From assembly GCA_021822165.1 (NCBI GenBank), contig JAKARM010000002.1:1-35949 (forward strand): 35,949 bases of DNA, in the 5' to 3' direction. The first letter of the stretch is position 1. Every line of letters starts with the position of its first letter. Position numbers and translations under genes: made by a program. Below are positions 1-8,252 of the stretch, in pieces. Below the pieces are notes generated by a model. The model was not told the DNA's origin and ran no database searches. It saw only the letters and a program-made list of their open reading frames with translations. This DNA is from Microcaldota archaeon. Its GTDB lineage: Archaea > Micrarchaeota > Micrarchaeia > Micrarchaeales > Micrarchaeaceae.

Positions 1-1209
1 GCGCTTGCGGCATTCCTTGCGCTCATGGTACCCCTTGCTGCTGGGCAGGCAGCGACGGCATCTTCGGTCAACCTGTCGAGCATGCATTGCATAATAACAG
101 GTTCGGACACAAGCATCGGCACATGCATAGGATATGCCTTTCCGATAGGATTCATAGGCATAATGATCTCTTTCGCAATAGTGGGGCTGGCGTTCATGGT
201 CGGCGAGGCCCTGGGCATGGACTCGCTGAAGGGGTGGTACAGGAGGGAGATGAACGAAACTGTGAAGTCGACGATACTGCTTGGCTCCATACTCTTCGTC
301 CTGCTGGTGCTGAGCTCGATCGCGGTCATAGCAACGGGGGGCACCGCGTCGGCGGCGGGCAGCGCAGGAAGCGGAATCGCATCGAACCTACAGGGGCTCT
401 ACTCCAGCGACATGGGAAGCTACCTCCATCCCGAGATGGTGGCGACCACAAAGGCGTTCAGCGACATGCTCTCCTTTTCCATGGGGCTCTACCTGCTCAA
501 GTCATTGACATTCACAGTATCCATACCCTATCAGATCTATTTTGTCGAGGTCGTGCTGGGCGCGACATTCGTTCCCTATTCCAGCAACGTGCTCGCGACC
601 ACATCGGCCCTCACCTATTCGTTCATATCGGACATGCTCAACCTTGTCGTCATACCGATGTCGGCGCTCTTCATAATGCTCTATGACCTGTTCCCGTACA
701 TGATGGAGTACGCGCTTGCGGTGCTCCTCCCCCTGGGGCTCATAATGCGGTCGATCCCCTTCATGAGGAACATAGGGGGGACGCTCATCGCGATAGCGAT
801 AGGGACCGCGATCGTATACCCCACGATAATCCTCCTCTTCAACCTGCCGGTCACCAACTATTTCACGGAAACACTCCAGCTCCCCACATTCAGCGCGTCA
901 GGAAGCACGCAGCTCGGCAGCTTCAGTTCGGCGGACAGCCTCTTCTCCATACTGGAGAATAATGTCAACATAGGCAGCTCGAAGCTCTCCCAGTTGTCCT
1001 ACGACGAACCCTTCTGGACCGGCTTCATAGGCAGCCTCGACAGCATATACCCATCAATAAACCTGATAACATACGAATTAATGAATCCACTCATACAATT
1101 CTTCCTCAACATATTCGACATAATAATCGTATTGATAATAACAGGCAACATTGCGCAGATGCTCGGAGGCTCGCTCACGCCGGGCCTAGGAAGGTTGAAG
1201 ATTGCATGA
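1..1209 (+). CDS. Polytopic membrane protein, array member 1 (5' partial)
   Basis: The reading frame is open from base 1, and the residues before the first ATG (position 25) form the hydrophobic core of a signal peptide, so the gene very likely starts upstream of the window. 402 residues are visible. I see a signal peptide ending near AAGQA, a TM followed by the linker MDSLKGWYRREMNETVKS, a second TM, a soluble Gly/Ser loop, and several further TMs. One of these carries LIMRSIPFMRNIGG followed by a helix ending in VYPTI. The C-terminal TM runs into LGGSLTPGLGRLKI. A Cys pair (HC...TC) lies just after the signal peptide. The same layout recurs in the next five genes. I recognise no certain family. 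A VirB6/TrbL/CedA-like channel subunit is possible on topology alone. Confidence 0.85.
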   Translation, partial: ALAAFLALMVPLAAGQAATASSVNLSSMHCIITGSDTSIGTCIGYAFPIGFIGIMISFAIVGLAFMVGEALGMDSLKGWYRREMNETVKSTILLGSILFVLLVLSSIAVIATGGTASAAGSAGSGIASNLQGLYSSDMGSYLHPEMVATTKAFSDMLSFSMGLYLLKSLTFTVSIPYQIYFVEVVLGATFVPYSSNVLATTSALTYSFISDMLNLVVIPMSALFIMLYDLFPYMMEYALAVLLPLGLIMRSIPFMRNIGGTLIAIAIGTAIVYPTIILLFNLPVTNYFTETLQLPTFSASGSTQLGSFSSADSLFSILENNVNIGSSKLSQLSYDEPFWTGFIGSLDSIYPSINLITYELMNPLIQFFLNIFDIIIVLIITGNIAQMLGGSLTPGLGRLKIA

Positions 1210-1218
1210 GATGATCCG

Positions 1219-2400
1219 ATGGTAAACACATGCGCGATATTGGGCGGCTCGACCTACGTAAATAGCTGGGTCGGGATAAACGTCCTTATCGTCCTCATAG
1301 GGTTCGCCGCGGTATCGGCGGCTTACATGTTCAGCAAGCTGGGATCCGCAAGCCTCAGAACGCGCATGGCGGAATTGGCGAAGAGCGAGATAGCCCAGCT
1401 GATGGTGAGCCTGATCCTGATAGTCGTGCTCATCGCTTTTTCGAAAGCGGCGTGCGGGATATCCGCTTCCGTAAGCCAATCCCTGACAGGAACGCAGATG
1501 AACCCCTTCCAGTTCGCGGACAGCTATTTGGGGGAGCTTGCCTTCGTGAAGGGGCTTGGGCTCTTTTCGACAATCGCCTCTAAATCCCTGGAATACATAG
1601 TAGACAGCAACATATATGCGATATTGCCCAAGATCCTCGGCAACTTTCTTACGTCCACTGGGTTGACCTCCTGCGCGGCTGAGCCGGCAAGGCTAGTCAC
1701 CGTCAGTTTCAACATATTCAACTTCGGATGCGAGCCATTCGCGAACATGTTCATAATGTTCGAGATGCTCTCGTACCTCTACCTTGAGCTCTTCGCTCCA
1801 GTCATCATATCGTCCGTTGCCGTGCTGTTCGTGCAGTACCTATCGATACCCTTCATCCAGTACCTTGCCTTCGCCGTGGCGCTGCCTGTCGCCATAGCGC
1901 TGCGCGCCATACCATTCGGAGGGCCCGGGCTCAGGTCGGCATCGAATGCGATACTTGCGCTGGCGATAGCCGCATATATAATCTATCCCCTCACGATATC
2001 GTTCGACGCCTGGGCCATGAACTACATATTCAGCAGCAGCAACCCGATGTTCCCCTACCTCCATTCGACATACCTGCTGAACAACGCCCCTCCCCCGAGC
2101 TTCCTGCAGGAGATACCCAGCAACACGATAAGCTTCTTCGGGACGACTACAAACTCGGTAGAGTCCCTGGTCAAATCGATGTTCGACTCGACGAGCCTGA
2201 TTAACTTCATACCTTTCTTCAACGTACCCCATACGATAAGCGACACGGAGCTCATCGCCAACGAGATAGCGCAATACGTCTTCCAGGCGGTTTTCCTGCT
2301 TGCGCTGGATGTGGCGATAACCGTAGGGTTCGCCGCGAGCCTCGCAAAGGCGCTCAACAGCGGGATAGGGGGCGGGGCGGCGTTATGGTCAGGGTTATAG
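1219..2400 (+). CDS. Polytopic membrane protein, array member 2
   Basis: 393 aa, starting 9 nt after the previous stop with GAGATGAT just upstream. There is no classical signal peptide; the first TM (about residues 15-38) follows a short N-terminus. It then has the family linker (LGSASLRTRMAELAKSEIAQ), a TM pair, an exported loop with Cys (SCAAEP, FGCEPF), and the core LRAIPFGGPG-LR followed by a TM with YIIYPL. The C-terminal TM ends in a Gly-rich tail (NSGIGGGAALW). Similarity to its neighbours is mainly topological, with short shared motifs, so these are diverged paralogues and not recent duplicates. Function unknown. The spacing indicates cotranscription. Confidence 0.88.
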   Translation: MVNTCAILGGSTYVNSWVGINVLIVLIGFAAVSAAYMFSKLGSASLRTRMAELAKSEIAQLMVSLILIVVLIAFSKAACGISASVSQSLTGTQMNPFQFADSYLGELAFVKGLGLFSTIASKSLEYIVDSNIYAILPKILGNFLTSTGLTSCAAEPARLVTVSFNIFNFGCEPFANMFIMFEMLSYLYLELFAPVIISSVAVLFVQYLSIPFIQYLAFAVALPVAIALRAIPFGGPGLRSASNAILALAIAAYIIYPLTISFDAWAMNYIFSSSNPMFPYLHSTYLLNNAPPPSFLQEIPSNTISFFGTTTNSVESLVKSMFDSTSLINFIPFFNVPHTISDTELIANEIAQYVFQAVFLLALDVAITVGFAASLAKALNSGIGGGAALWSGL

Positions 2401-2401
2401 C

Positions 2402-3796
2402 ATGGTCGCAGATATCGGATTTCCGGCGTTGGCGCTTATCGGCTACCTGACAGCCGGGAAGTCCTTGCTCCCGCTCGTCTCCGTGGCGCTGCTCCTTGAC
2501 TCTGCCATAGTGGCGGTCTGGTATTTTGTAGGAAGCATGCTCAAGAACAGCGCCCTAAAGGCCGGGGCGATATCGGAATTCTACCAGCTGGGAGGGACCG
2601 TCGTGATAACGATAGCGATACTGTCGACCCTGGGGATAGCGGCGAATATGTTTTCCGGCGCGCTCAACAGCACCCACCTGATGAATTCGGGAACATTGAC
2701 GACCATGTGCGACGGGCTGATGAACCCCGGCGGGAACCCCAATAACCTGAACATACTGGGCCCCTCGTATTCGCTCCTTTCTGGAGGATCATCCACTTCA
2801 AGCACATCCTCGTTCCCGGGCCTCTGCAACATGCTCTCCCCGACGACGATGGGCGGGAAGATAGACTACCCCCTTGTCGCATCGTCCGTCATAATCGCGA
2901 ACCTCACGAACCAGACCGTCACGAACCTCAACGACTTTTTCTATGTAGATAACTTCATAATGTTCCTATCCACGTTCACGCCCTCCATATCCGCATGCCT
3001 GGGGGCGCTGGATACCTGCGCTGCGCAGGCAGGGGTATCGTTTACCCCGTACGCCGGGATAGATTCCATGAAGAGGAACTTCAAGAACATGGGTTCGATC
3101 CTGACCATGGCGACAGAATCGTTCATAGCCCAGCTGATACTGTCAAGCATGTTCCTGTACATATGGCCCTACCTGCTCTTCATAGGGCTTGTCCTCAGGG
3201 CGACATTCTTCACCAGGAAGATAGGAGGGCTCTTCATAGCGCTGGCCATAGGGGGGATCCTCTTTTTCCCGATAATGTTTTCCGCCGAATACCTCGCCTT
3301 GGGGAATGGCGTGCCGCTCACGCAGGCGCAGCTGAATGCATATGGGTACAACAGCGTCAACGCCCAGACGCTGCAGCTGCCTGCAGGCTGCACCGGGGGA
3401 ACCACATCGAAGCCAAGCTGCGGCAGCTACAACCTGAACTTCTATACGCTGCCGAGCTTCAAGGAGATAGCGATACAGAACCAGTGCTGGACCCCCCACT
3501 ACATACTTGACGAGGGGCTTGATGTTGGCGGGTGGCTTGTGGCGCCAATCGGATTCCTGGTAAACCTGGTAAACCACTTCCTGACAGGGGCGCCTGTAGG
3601 ATTGTTCCCGATCGTCTGTTCCACCACCAACCTAGCCGTCATGATAATGCAGATGTGGCAGGCGGTAGCCATAACAGGTATAATAACGTGGATCATACCA
3701 ATATTGAACATAATGATAGTTCTCTCTGGAGTAAGGGGGATATCGGGGTTGATGGGAGGGGATACAACGCTTGCAGGGCTTTCGAGGCTGATATGA
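2402..3796 (+). CDS. Polytopic membrane protein, array member 3 (largest, Cys-rich loops)
   Basis: 464 aa; the ATG lies 1 nt after the previous TAG, which implies translational coupling. TM1 is at about 5-25 and TM2 at about 28-45, then the linker SMLKNSALKAGAISEF and another TM. The exported loops are the longest in the array and hold many Cys (MCDGL, GLCNML, ACLGALDTCAA, GCTGG..SCGSY, NQCWTP, PIVCS), suggesting disulfides outside the cell. The family core is VLRATFFTRKIGG followed by a helix ending FFPIMF. The C-terminus, LSGVRGISGLMGGDTTLAGLSRLI, matches members 1 and 4 in style. Function not recognised; it presumably sits in one membrane complex with its neighbours. Confidence 0.88.
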   Translation: MVADIGFPALALIGYLTAGKSLLPLVSVALLLDSAIVAVWYFVGSMLKNSALKAGAISEFYQLGGTVVITIAILSTLGIAANMFSGALNSTHLMNSGTLTTMCDGLMNPGGNPNNLNILGPSYSLLSGGSSTSSTSSFPGLCNMLSPTTMGGKIDYPLVASSVIIANLTNQTVTNLNDFFYVDNFIMFLSTFTPSISACLGALDTCAAQAGVSFTPYAGIDSMKRNFKNMGSILTMATESFIAQLILSSMFLYIWPYLLFIGLVLRATFFTRKIGGLFIALAIGGILFFPIMFSAEYLALGNGVPLTQAQLNAYGYNSVNAQTLQLPAGCTGGTTSKPSCGSYNLNFYTLPSFKEIAIQNQCWTPHYILDEGLDVGGWLVAPIGFLVNLVNHFLTGAPVGLFPIVCSTTNLAVMIMQMWQAVAITGIITWIIPILNIMIVLSGVRGISGLMGGDTTLAGLSRLI

Positions 3797-3802
3797 GGTG
3801 AT

Positions 3803-5029
3803 ATGATGAGGGTCGATATTGGTGCGCTGCTTCTCGCCGCTGTGGTAGTTGCGGCGGTGATGCCCAACGCCGCCTTCTCCCAATCGGTATCCGGAGGGGT
3901 GCCCCCCTCCACATACTGCGAGGGGCTGATAAACTCGGGGGCGGCGGCAAGCCAGTACCAGCTCAGCGGCATACTTCCCATAGCGGTACTCATCATGCTC
4001 GTGATGCTGATGGTCTCGGGGGTGGCATACGCCCTCGGGAGGGCCTTCATGATAGGCAGGCTGACGAACTTCGCCAAGACAGAGATAGGAGAGGTGATAA
4101 TAACAGGGCTCATTGTGGTGGTCTTCCTTGGGACCTTTGCCCTTTCCACGAGGGTTGCAGGCGCCCAGAATTTCCTGGCGATAGACAGGGGATACGCGAA
4201 CACCCCGGTCTTCGTAAAGGATTGTTCCTACCTCTCGGACACCTCTGTCACGCTCATGGACAACTATTTTATCTTTGCCGCAGCGCAGACCCTGCTCAAC
4301 CTGATCACAAACCTAAAACTCTCGGTGAAGCTTAATGCCGCCATAGGCTCCGCCGTAAGCGGATCTGGACCGTTAGGAGGAATAGCCGCCTACGGATTTA
4401 ACGTAACCCCCTTCAAGGGGCTGACCCTCGTGACAGGGGAATCCTCGTTCGGGCTGGGAGGGCTGTCTGGCGGAAACGGCATCATGGGGAACTTGCTTAC
4501 CATATCCTCTTCGATAGCGATGCTCCTCATAGGCATGACCGTCTTCCTCTCGTTCATATATGCCCTCTTCCCGATCTTCTTCTACATAGGGATAGTTCTC
4601 AGGACTTTCACGCTGACCAGGGCCGCCGGGGGTGCCTTCCTCGGCCTGTTCATAGGATTCTACATATTCCTGCCGTTGATGCTAAGCCTTACCCTGGGGG
4701 TCAATAGCGCATACTTAGACACATACACATCGTCCCAGTTCTGCAGCAGCACAGGGCTCGGATGCCCGAGCAGCAGCATCACGACATGGCTGGGCAACGC
4801 ATGGAATCTGATATCGTCGCCATTCCAGATACTGGGGTGCGGGCTCTCAAGCACGAGCTCCTGCCTCTACAGCGTGATGATACAGAAGACCATAGAGCCC
4901 GCGATGTACACGCTGGCGGGCGTTGTGCTCTCCCTCATATTCTCATTCGACTTCGGGAATGCAGTGGGAGACATGCTGGGAGCGCCGTCGCTCAGCACGA
5001 GGTCGGTATTGAAGAGATGGCATATATGA
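3803..5029 (+). CDS. Polytopic membrane protein, array member 4
   Basis: 408 aa. A strong Shine-Dalgarno (GAGGTGAT) that overlaps the previous stop precedes ATGATG; either ATG would serve. A clear signal peptide runs to about residue 27 (NAAFS-Q). After it come a short exported segment with YCEGL, a TM, the linker RAFMIGRLTNFAKTEIGEV and a TM, then a loop with DCSYL. The family core is VLRTFTLTRAAGG with a helix carrying IFLPL. An exported loop with Cys pairs (FCSS.GLGC, GCGLSSTSSC) and a C-terminal TM ending VGDMLGAPSLSTRSVLKRW follow. This member shows the shared signature most clearly and could seed a profile of the family. Confidence 0.88.
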   Translation: MMRVDIGALLLAAVVVAAVMPNAAFSQSVSGGVPPSTYCEGLINSGAAASQYQLSGILPIAVLIMLVMLMVSGVAYALGRAFMIGRLTNFAKTEIGEVIITGLIVVVFLGTFALSTRVAGAQNFLAIDRGYANTPVFVKDCSYLSDTSVTLMDNYFIFAAAQTLLNLITNLKLSVKLNAAIGSAVSGSGPLGGIAAYGFNVTPFKGLTLVTGESSFGLGGLSGGNGIMGNLLTISSSIAMLLIGMTVFLSFIYALFPIFFYIGIVLRTFTLTRAAGGAFLGLFIGFYIFLPLMLSLTLGVNSAYLDTYTSSQFCSSTGLGCPSSSITTWLGNAWNLISSPFQILGCGLSSTSSCLYSVMIQKTIEPAMYTLAGVVLSLIFSFDFGNAVGDMLGAPSLSTRSVLKRWHI

Positions 5030-5033
5030 TTGC

Positions 5034-6164
5034 ATGGCCAGGAACATAAATCTCGCAGTTGCCCTTTTCGCGGCGTCGCTCCTAATGGCAGTGCCGGTCG
5101 CGGCTGCCGCCGCGCAGCCATCCGCATTCCCGAACATCGTCTCGCCGGCGGGATTCGAGGGGCTGGCCGCAGTCATGGTGCTCGCCGTAATCTCGGCATC
5201 GGCGATGGCATACGGACTCGGCAACATAATAAACAGGGCTTCGGTGAAGGAGTGGTCGAAATCGCAGATATACGAGGCCCTTCTCTCCCTGGCGCTGCTG
5301 GTGCTTTTCGCTGGATTCCTACACCTCTTCCTGATCAACCCCATCCACGCATTCAGCACGTTGAGGCTGGTGCCGAATTCGTGCTCCTCTTCTTCGGCAG
5401 CGCCGCCCACCAACATTTTTGAGCTGTCGGCATGCGACCTCTCGTCGTTCAACAACAACGCCTTCAACGCCTATGGCGGACTGTTCTGGCTGACATTCCT
5501 CTCAAGTTCAGTGCCGGGAGTAGAAATAAAGATAAGCCCATTCGGCATCTCCCCGTCAGCAAGCGGAGGGGTGCCCATCTCCGGGAGCGATTTCGGAGGG
5601 ATAACGTTAAGCACGGAAACCGACCTGGTCCCGACATCGGCAGACCAGTTCTTCAGCTTCGCCTTCTCCATACTGCTCTTCGCCATAGCGCTGAACCAGG
5701 TGCAGATGATACTGCTCTCGTCGTCGATGCTCTTCCTCTACCTCTTCATAACGATAGGGCTTGTGGCAAGGATATTCGGCTTCTCAAGGGGGTTCGGAGG
5801 GGTGATGATCGCGCTGGGGCTCGGGCTCGGCTTCGTCTACCCACTGCTTGTAAGCATCACATACGGATTCATAAACGTGCAGCTGCAGAGCTTCGGGGCA
5901 GGGCTGCCGTTCTTCGCCCAGGGGATAAATTCCTTCTCGATGGCGGTATACTTCATCAAGCTGCTCCTCGGATTCGTTGAGTCCCTCTTCACTTCCACCC
6001 TTTCCATCAACCCCAATGTGATGGGAATGGTGGGCGACCTTATAATAGGGCTTACGCTGATACCGATCATGAACTTCGTGATACTGGATACCTTCATAAT
6101 GGATTTCTCCGCCTCGATAGGGGAGAGGTTGAACTTCATGTCCCTGCTGACGGGATTCATATAG
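5034..6164 (+). CDS. Polytopic membrane protein, array member 5
   Basis: 376 aa, starting 4 nt after the previous stop. The signal peptide is MARNINLAVALFAASLLMAVPVAAAAA. Then come a TM (about 44-62), the linker NIINRASVKEWSKSQIYEA, a second TM and a loop with NSCSSSSA and ACDLS. After that is a Gly/Ser-rich exported stretch, two TMs and the core LVARIFGFSRGFGG with a Gly-rich helix ending VYPLL. The last TM ends FSASIGERLNFMSLLTGFI. An Arg replaces nothing in the core, so the LR/AR-F-R-GG pattern holds. Function unknown; operon partner of its neighbours. Confidence 0.87.
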   Translation: MARNINLAVALFAASLLMAVPVAAAAAQPSAFPNIVSPAGFEGLAAVMVLAVISASAMAYGLGNIINRASVKEWSKSQIYEALLSLALLVLFAGFLHLFLINPIHAFSTLRLVPNSCSSSSAAPPTNIFELSACDLSSFNNNAFNAYGGLFWLTFLSSSVPGVEIKISPFGISPSASGGVPISGSDFGGITLSTETDLVPTSADQFFSFAFSILLFAIALNQVQMILLSSSMLFLYLFITIGLVARIFGFSRGFGGVMIALGLGLGFVYPLLVSITYGFINVQLQSFGAGLPFFAQGINSFSMAVYFIKLLLGFVESLFTSTLSINPNVMGMVGDLIIGLTLIPIMNFVILDTFIMDFSASIGERLNFMSLLTGFI

Positions 6165-6172
6165 GTGCGATA

Positions 6173-7282
6173 ATGAAAATATTAAACATCTTGGCGGCCG
6201 TGATGCTGGCAGGGCTTATCCTGCCAACAGTGGTGTCGGCCCAGGCAAGCGGGTGCGGACTGCTTCCTAAAAGCCTCAGCGCCACCATATCGAACAATGC
6301 GCCATGGTACTGCCCGATAAACCAGCAGATATACAGCTATTGGGTCAAGTGGATGCCGCTCGTATCCGTGGTCGTCCTCCTTTCGTTCGCGATAGCCGGT
6401 ACGCTCATCATGGTAGGGATAGCGATAAAGAGCGAGAGGGTTAAGAACCTCGGGATAGGGGAGATGTACGAAGCTACGGCCAGCACGATAATAGTCGTTC
6501 TCTTCCTTTCGGTCTGCGCCATCATGTTCGGGCTTGGGCCTGCCGTCACCGTAGGCAACCTCAACCCCTATGCGACCTCGTTCCACCTGATAAGCGGTAC
6601 GATATACCAGGCAGAAGGGTTATACCAGTCCTTGGTAAGCGTCTATACCACAGACGCGTTCTGGGCGAGCGTGTCGCCTTCGTTTACAGCCGTCGGCCCG
6701 ATCACGAGGGTACTCGGATTCATAGCCAACATACAGCCGTTTACGACGATAATCAAGATACTGGTGCTCGCCGAGATCACCCCGATCGCGACATTCCTCA
6801 ACTCAGCGATAGCCATGCTTTATCTCGAATATTATACGATCCTCTTCTTCGCCATGGCTGCGATTCCAGTCTTCCTCATACCCGGGACGATATTCAGGGC
6901 GTTCGCTCCGACGAGGGGGATGGGGGGCATGATGATAGCCATATCAATGGGGTTCTTCCTTGTAATGCCCTCGCTCTTTGCCGTGGTCTACTATTTCACA
7001 TCGCCAACGCTCATGAACAACATGGCGATAGCGAATGCCCAGATAACGCGGTTCAGCCAGGGCACCGGCGCCGAGACGAATGCGCTTTCCGCATCCAGCC
7101 CGATAGTATCCCAGCTGCAGCAGATAAGCCCGAGCATAAGCAGCTTCTGGCTGCTCATACTGTTCTACCCGATTGCGATAGGGGGGATAACCTACGCATT
7201 CATAGTCACGATATCCGATTTCATAGGGGGAGCGACATACATGGGGTCGAGGATGAGGTCATTCGGAGGGCTTGGGATGTAG
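6173..7282 (+). CDS. Polytopic membrane protein, array member 6 (last of the array)
   Basis: 369 aa; TAGGTGCGATA precedes the ATG, so the GGTG core overlaps the previous stop. The signal peptide is MKILNILAAVMLAGLILPTVVSA-Q, followed by GCGLL and WYCPI (a Cys pair) and a TM. The linker is IKSERVKNLGIGEMYEA, then come a second TM and a long region to about residue 185. The TM pair around the core TIFRAFAPTRGMGG is followed by a helix ending VMPSLF. The C-terminal TM ends in DFIGGATYMGSRMRSFGGLG. It closes the array; downstream lies a convergent intergenic gap. Function not recognised. Confidence 0.87.
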   Translation: MKILNILAAVMLAGLILPTVVSAQASGCGLLPKSLSATISNNAPWYCPINQQIYSYWVKWMPLVSVVVLLSFAIAGTLIMVGIAIKSERVKNLGIGEMYEATASTIIVVLFLSVCAIMFGLGPAVTVGNLNPYATSFHLISGTIYQAEGLYQSLVSVYTTDAFWASVSPSFTAVGPITRVLGFIANIQPFTTIIKILVLAEITPIATFLNSAIAMLYLEYYTILFFAMAAIPVFLIPGTIFRAFAPTRGMGGMMIAISMGFFLVMPSLFAVVYYFTSPTLMNNMAIANAQITRFSQGTGAETNALSASSPIVSQLQQISPSISSFWLLILFYPIAIGGITYAFIVTISDFIGGATYMGSRMRSFGGLGM

Positions 7283-7461
7283 AGAGGATGAGGGGGGAGA
7301 AGATTGTGCGCACAGGAGCGCCATTTTCTCCATGAAATCTTTCCGTGAAAATGTTGGATTTCACCGCCCTGCCCCCACGACCATTAGAGAACGGGAAATA
7401 GGTAGACCGGAAAGCACAGAAGGAAAAGACAGGGAAGCTGCATGCATTCCCGCTGCTGGAA
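7283..7461. other. Convergent intergenic gap after the membrane array
   Basis: About 180 nt between two converging genes. It holds a 10-bp palindrome (TGTGCGCACA, 7305-7314) and a 7-bp inverted repeat, TGAAATC (7333-7339) with GATTTCA (7357-7363), which may help end transcription of the array. No convincing ORF or RNA gene is seen; the 7272-7526 ORF has no support. Confidence 0.4.
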
Positions 7462-7800
7462 TCAAATCTTGTCCTCGAGGTCGGGGTTGTACCTTGTCAC
7501 CCCGCCCTTCAGGGAGTAGCCATTGATCCCCCTTTTCTTGAGGCTGTCGGCCACTATCTTGGAGGTCCTGCCATGCCTGCATACGAATATCGGGCTTGCC
7601 GACGGAAGCATCGATTCCGGATTTTCAGAAAGCAAAAGCTCCTCTGGATGGAACATGTGTATGTATTCGCCGTCCACCTTGAGGGTCTCCGCAAGCAGTT
7701 TCTTGTCCGAATTGCCAAGCACCCAGACAAACCTCGACCCGCTCCCCTTCACCATCTCGATCGCTTCCTCAAGTTCTAGCTCTTTTACCTCGTCTGACAT
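7462..7800 (-). CDS. Rhodanese-like domain protein
   Basis: 112 aa from ATG 7800 (MSDEVKELELEEAIEM). The longer ORF to 7926 runs through the tRNA-Ala gene and is rejected as the start. GGGGATTTG precedes the ATG. The sequence starts with a helix, has a beta strand (RFVWVLGN), and ends with the rhodanese active-loop pattern VCRHGRTSKIVADSL, with Cys as the likely sulfur-carrying residue. The last segment (GYSLKGGVTRYN) matches the end of a single rhodanese domain. Known rhodaneses move sulfane sulfur; the specific acceptor here is unknown. It follows tRNA-Ala by 31 nt on the same strand and may share its transcript. Confidence 0.8.
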   Translation of the reverse strand: MSDEVKELELEEAIEMVKGSGSRFVWVLGNSDKKLLAETLKVDGEYIHMFHPEELLLSENPESMLPSASPIFVCRHGRTSKIVADSLKKRGINGYSLKGGVTRYNPDLEDKI

Positions 7801-7831
7801 CAAATCCCCATTAACGCAAATACTACAGATG

Positions 7832-7924
7832 TGGACTCCGCGGGATTTCCAAAAACATACGTTTTGTTTGAACCCGCAACCTCCTGCATGCCATGCAGGC
7901 GCGCTACCGTTGCGCCAGGAGCCC
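7832..7924 (-). tRNA. tRNA-Ala(GGC) with a T-loop intron
   Basis: Acceptor GGGCTCC (7918-7924) pairs with GGAGTCC (7833-7839) through a G3-U70 wobble, the alanine identity pair, and the discriminator is A. The D arm is GCGC/GCGC. The anticodon arm is CCTGC-ATGGCAT-GCAGG, giving anticodon GGC. T-stem strands GCGGG and CCCGC are present, but the T-loop is 28 nt instead of 7, so about 21 nt must be removed. The mature tRNA is 72 nt plus CCA. It lies 36 nt downstream of the Sm-like gene. No CCA is encoded. Confidence 0.93.
7847..7867 (-). other. Intron in the T-loop of tRNA-Ala
   Basis: 21 nt placed between A58 and A59 of the mature tRNA. It contains CAAAAC-GTAT-GTTTTTG, which folds as a small hairpin, and flanking TTC/GAA can form a short central helix. 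That amounts to a relaxed bulge-helix-bulge for the archaeal splicing endonuclease. The boundary could shift by one or two bases because of repeated A residues. Confidence 0.75.
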
Positions 7925-7960
7925 ATTTTGAATACCTAAGCCTGATCGTTCGCCCCATGT

Positions 7961-8191
7961 TCATACCGGAGACACGAATAATATGTTGCCGCCCCTCAGG
8001 AGTATCGTCCCGAGCTTCGCCTTCAGCGTGTCGTCCTCCAGCGACTCCGCCTCTTCTACCACTATGTTCATGTGCGCATCGAAGGAAGAAAGCCTGCCCC
8101 GTATGCTCGTGCTGTTCTTGAGCCTTATCAGCACCTGCTTGCCCACTGCTTTGTTCAAAAGATCAAACGGCCTTTCTTGTGGCATTTTCAT
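7961..8191 (-). CDS. Sm-like archaeal protein (LSm)
   Basis: 76 aa. Sm1 motif: LLNKAVGKQVLIRLKNSTSIRGRLSSFDAHMNIV with the F-D-x-H-x-N core. Sm2 motif: LGTILLRGGNILFV, which includes the R-G-G-N RNA-binding element. Length is typical for archaeal SmAP. These proteins form heptameric or hexameric rings that bind U-rich RNA and take part in RNA processing. It has its own TATA box (8225-8237), lies just downstream of rpoA2, and is followed by tRNA-Ala. A canonical single-domain member with nothing missing. Confidence 0.93.
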   Translation of the reverse strand: MKMPQERPFDLLNKAVGKQVLIRLKNSTSIRGRLSSFDAHMNIVVEEAESLEDDTLKAKLGTILLRGGNILFVSPV

Positions 8192-8224
8192 TCACCAAAT
8201 AAGCAACAACAATTATTCTGTTTT

Positions 8225-8237
8225 AATATATTTATAC
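8225..8237 (-). promoter_or_regulatory. TATA box for the Sm-like gene
   Basis: On the minus strand GTATAAATATATT lies 34 nt before the start codon, between the rpoA2 stop and the Sm-like ATG. This gives a very short leader and separates this gene from the polymerase operon. Confidence 0.6.
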
Positions 8238-8252
8238 CTTGCTATGCCCTGC

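Noticed and set aside
7801-7926. N-terminal extension of the rhodanese ORF
   Set aside because: It is translated tRNA-Ala sequence.
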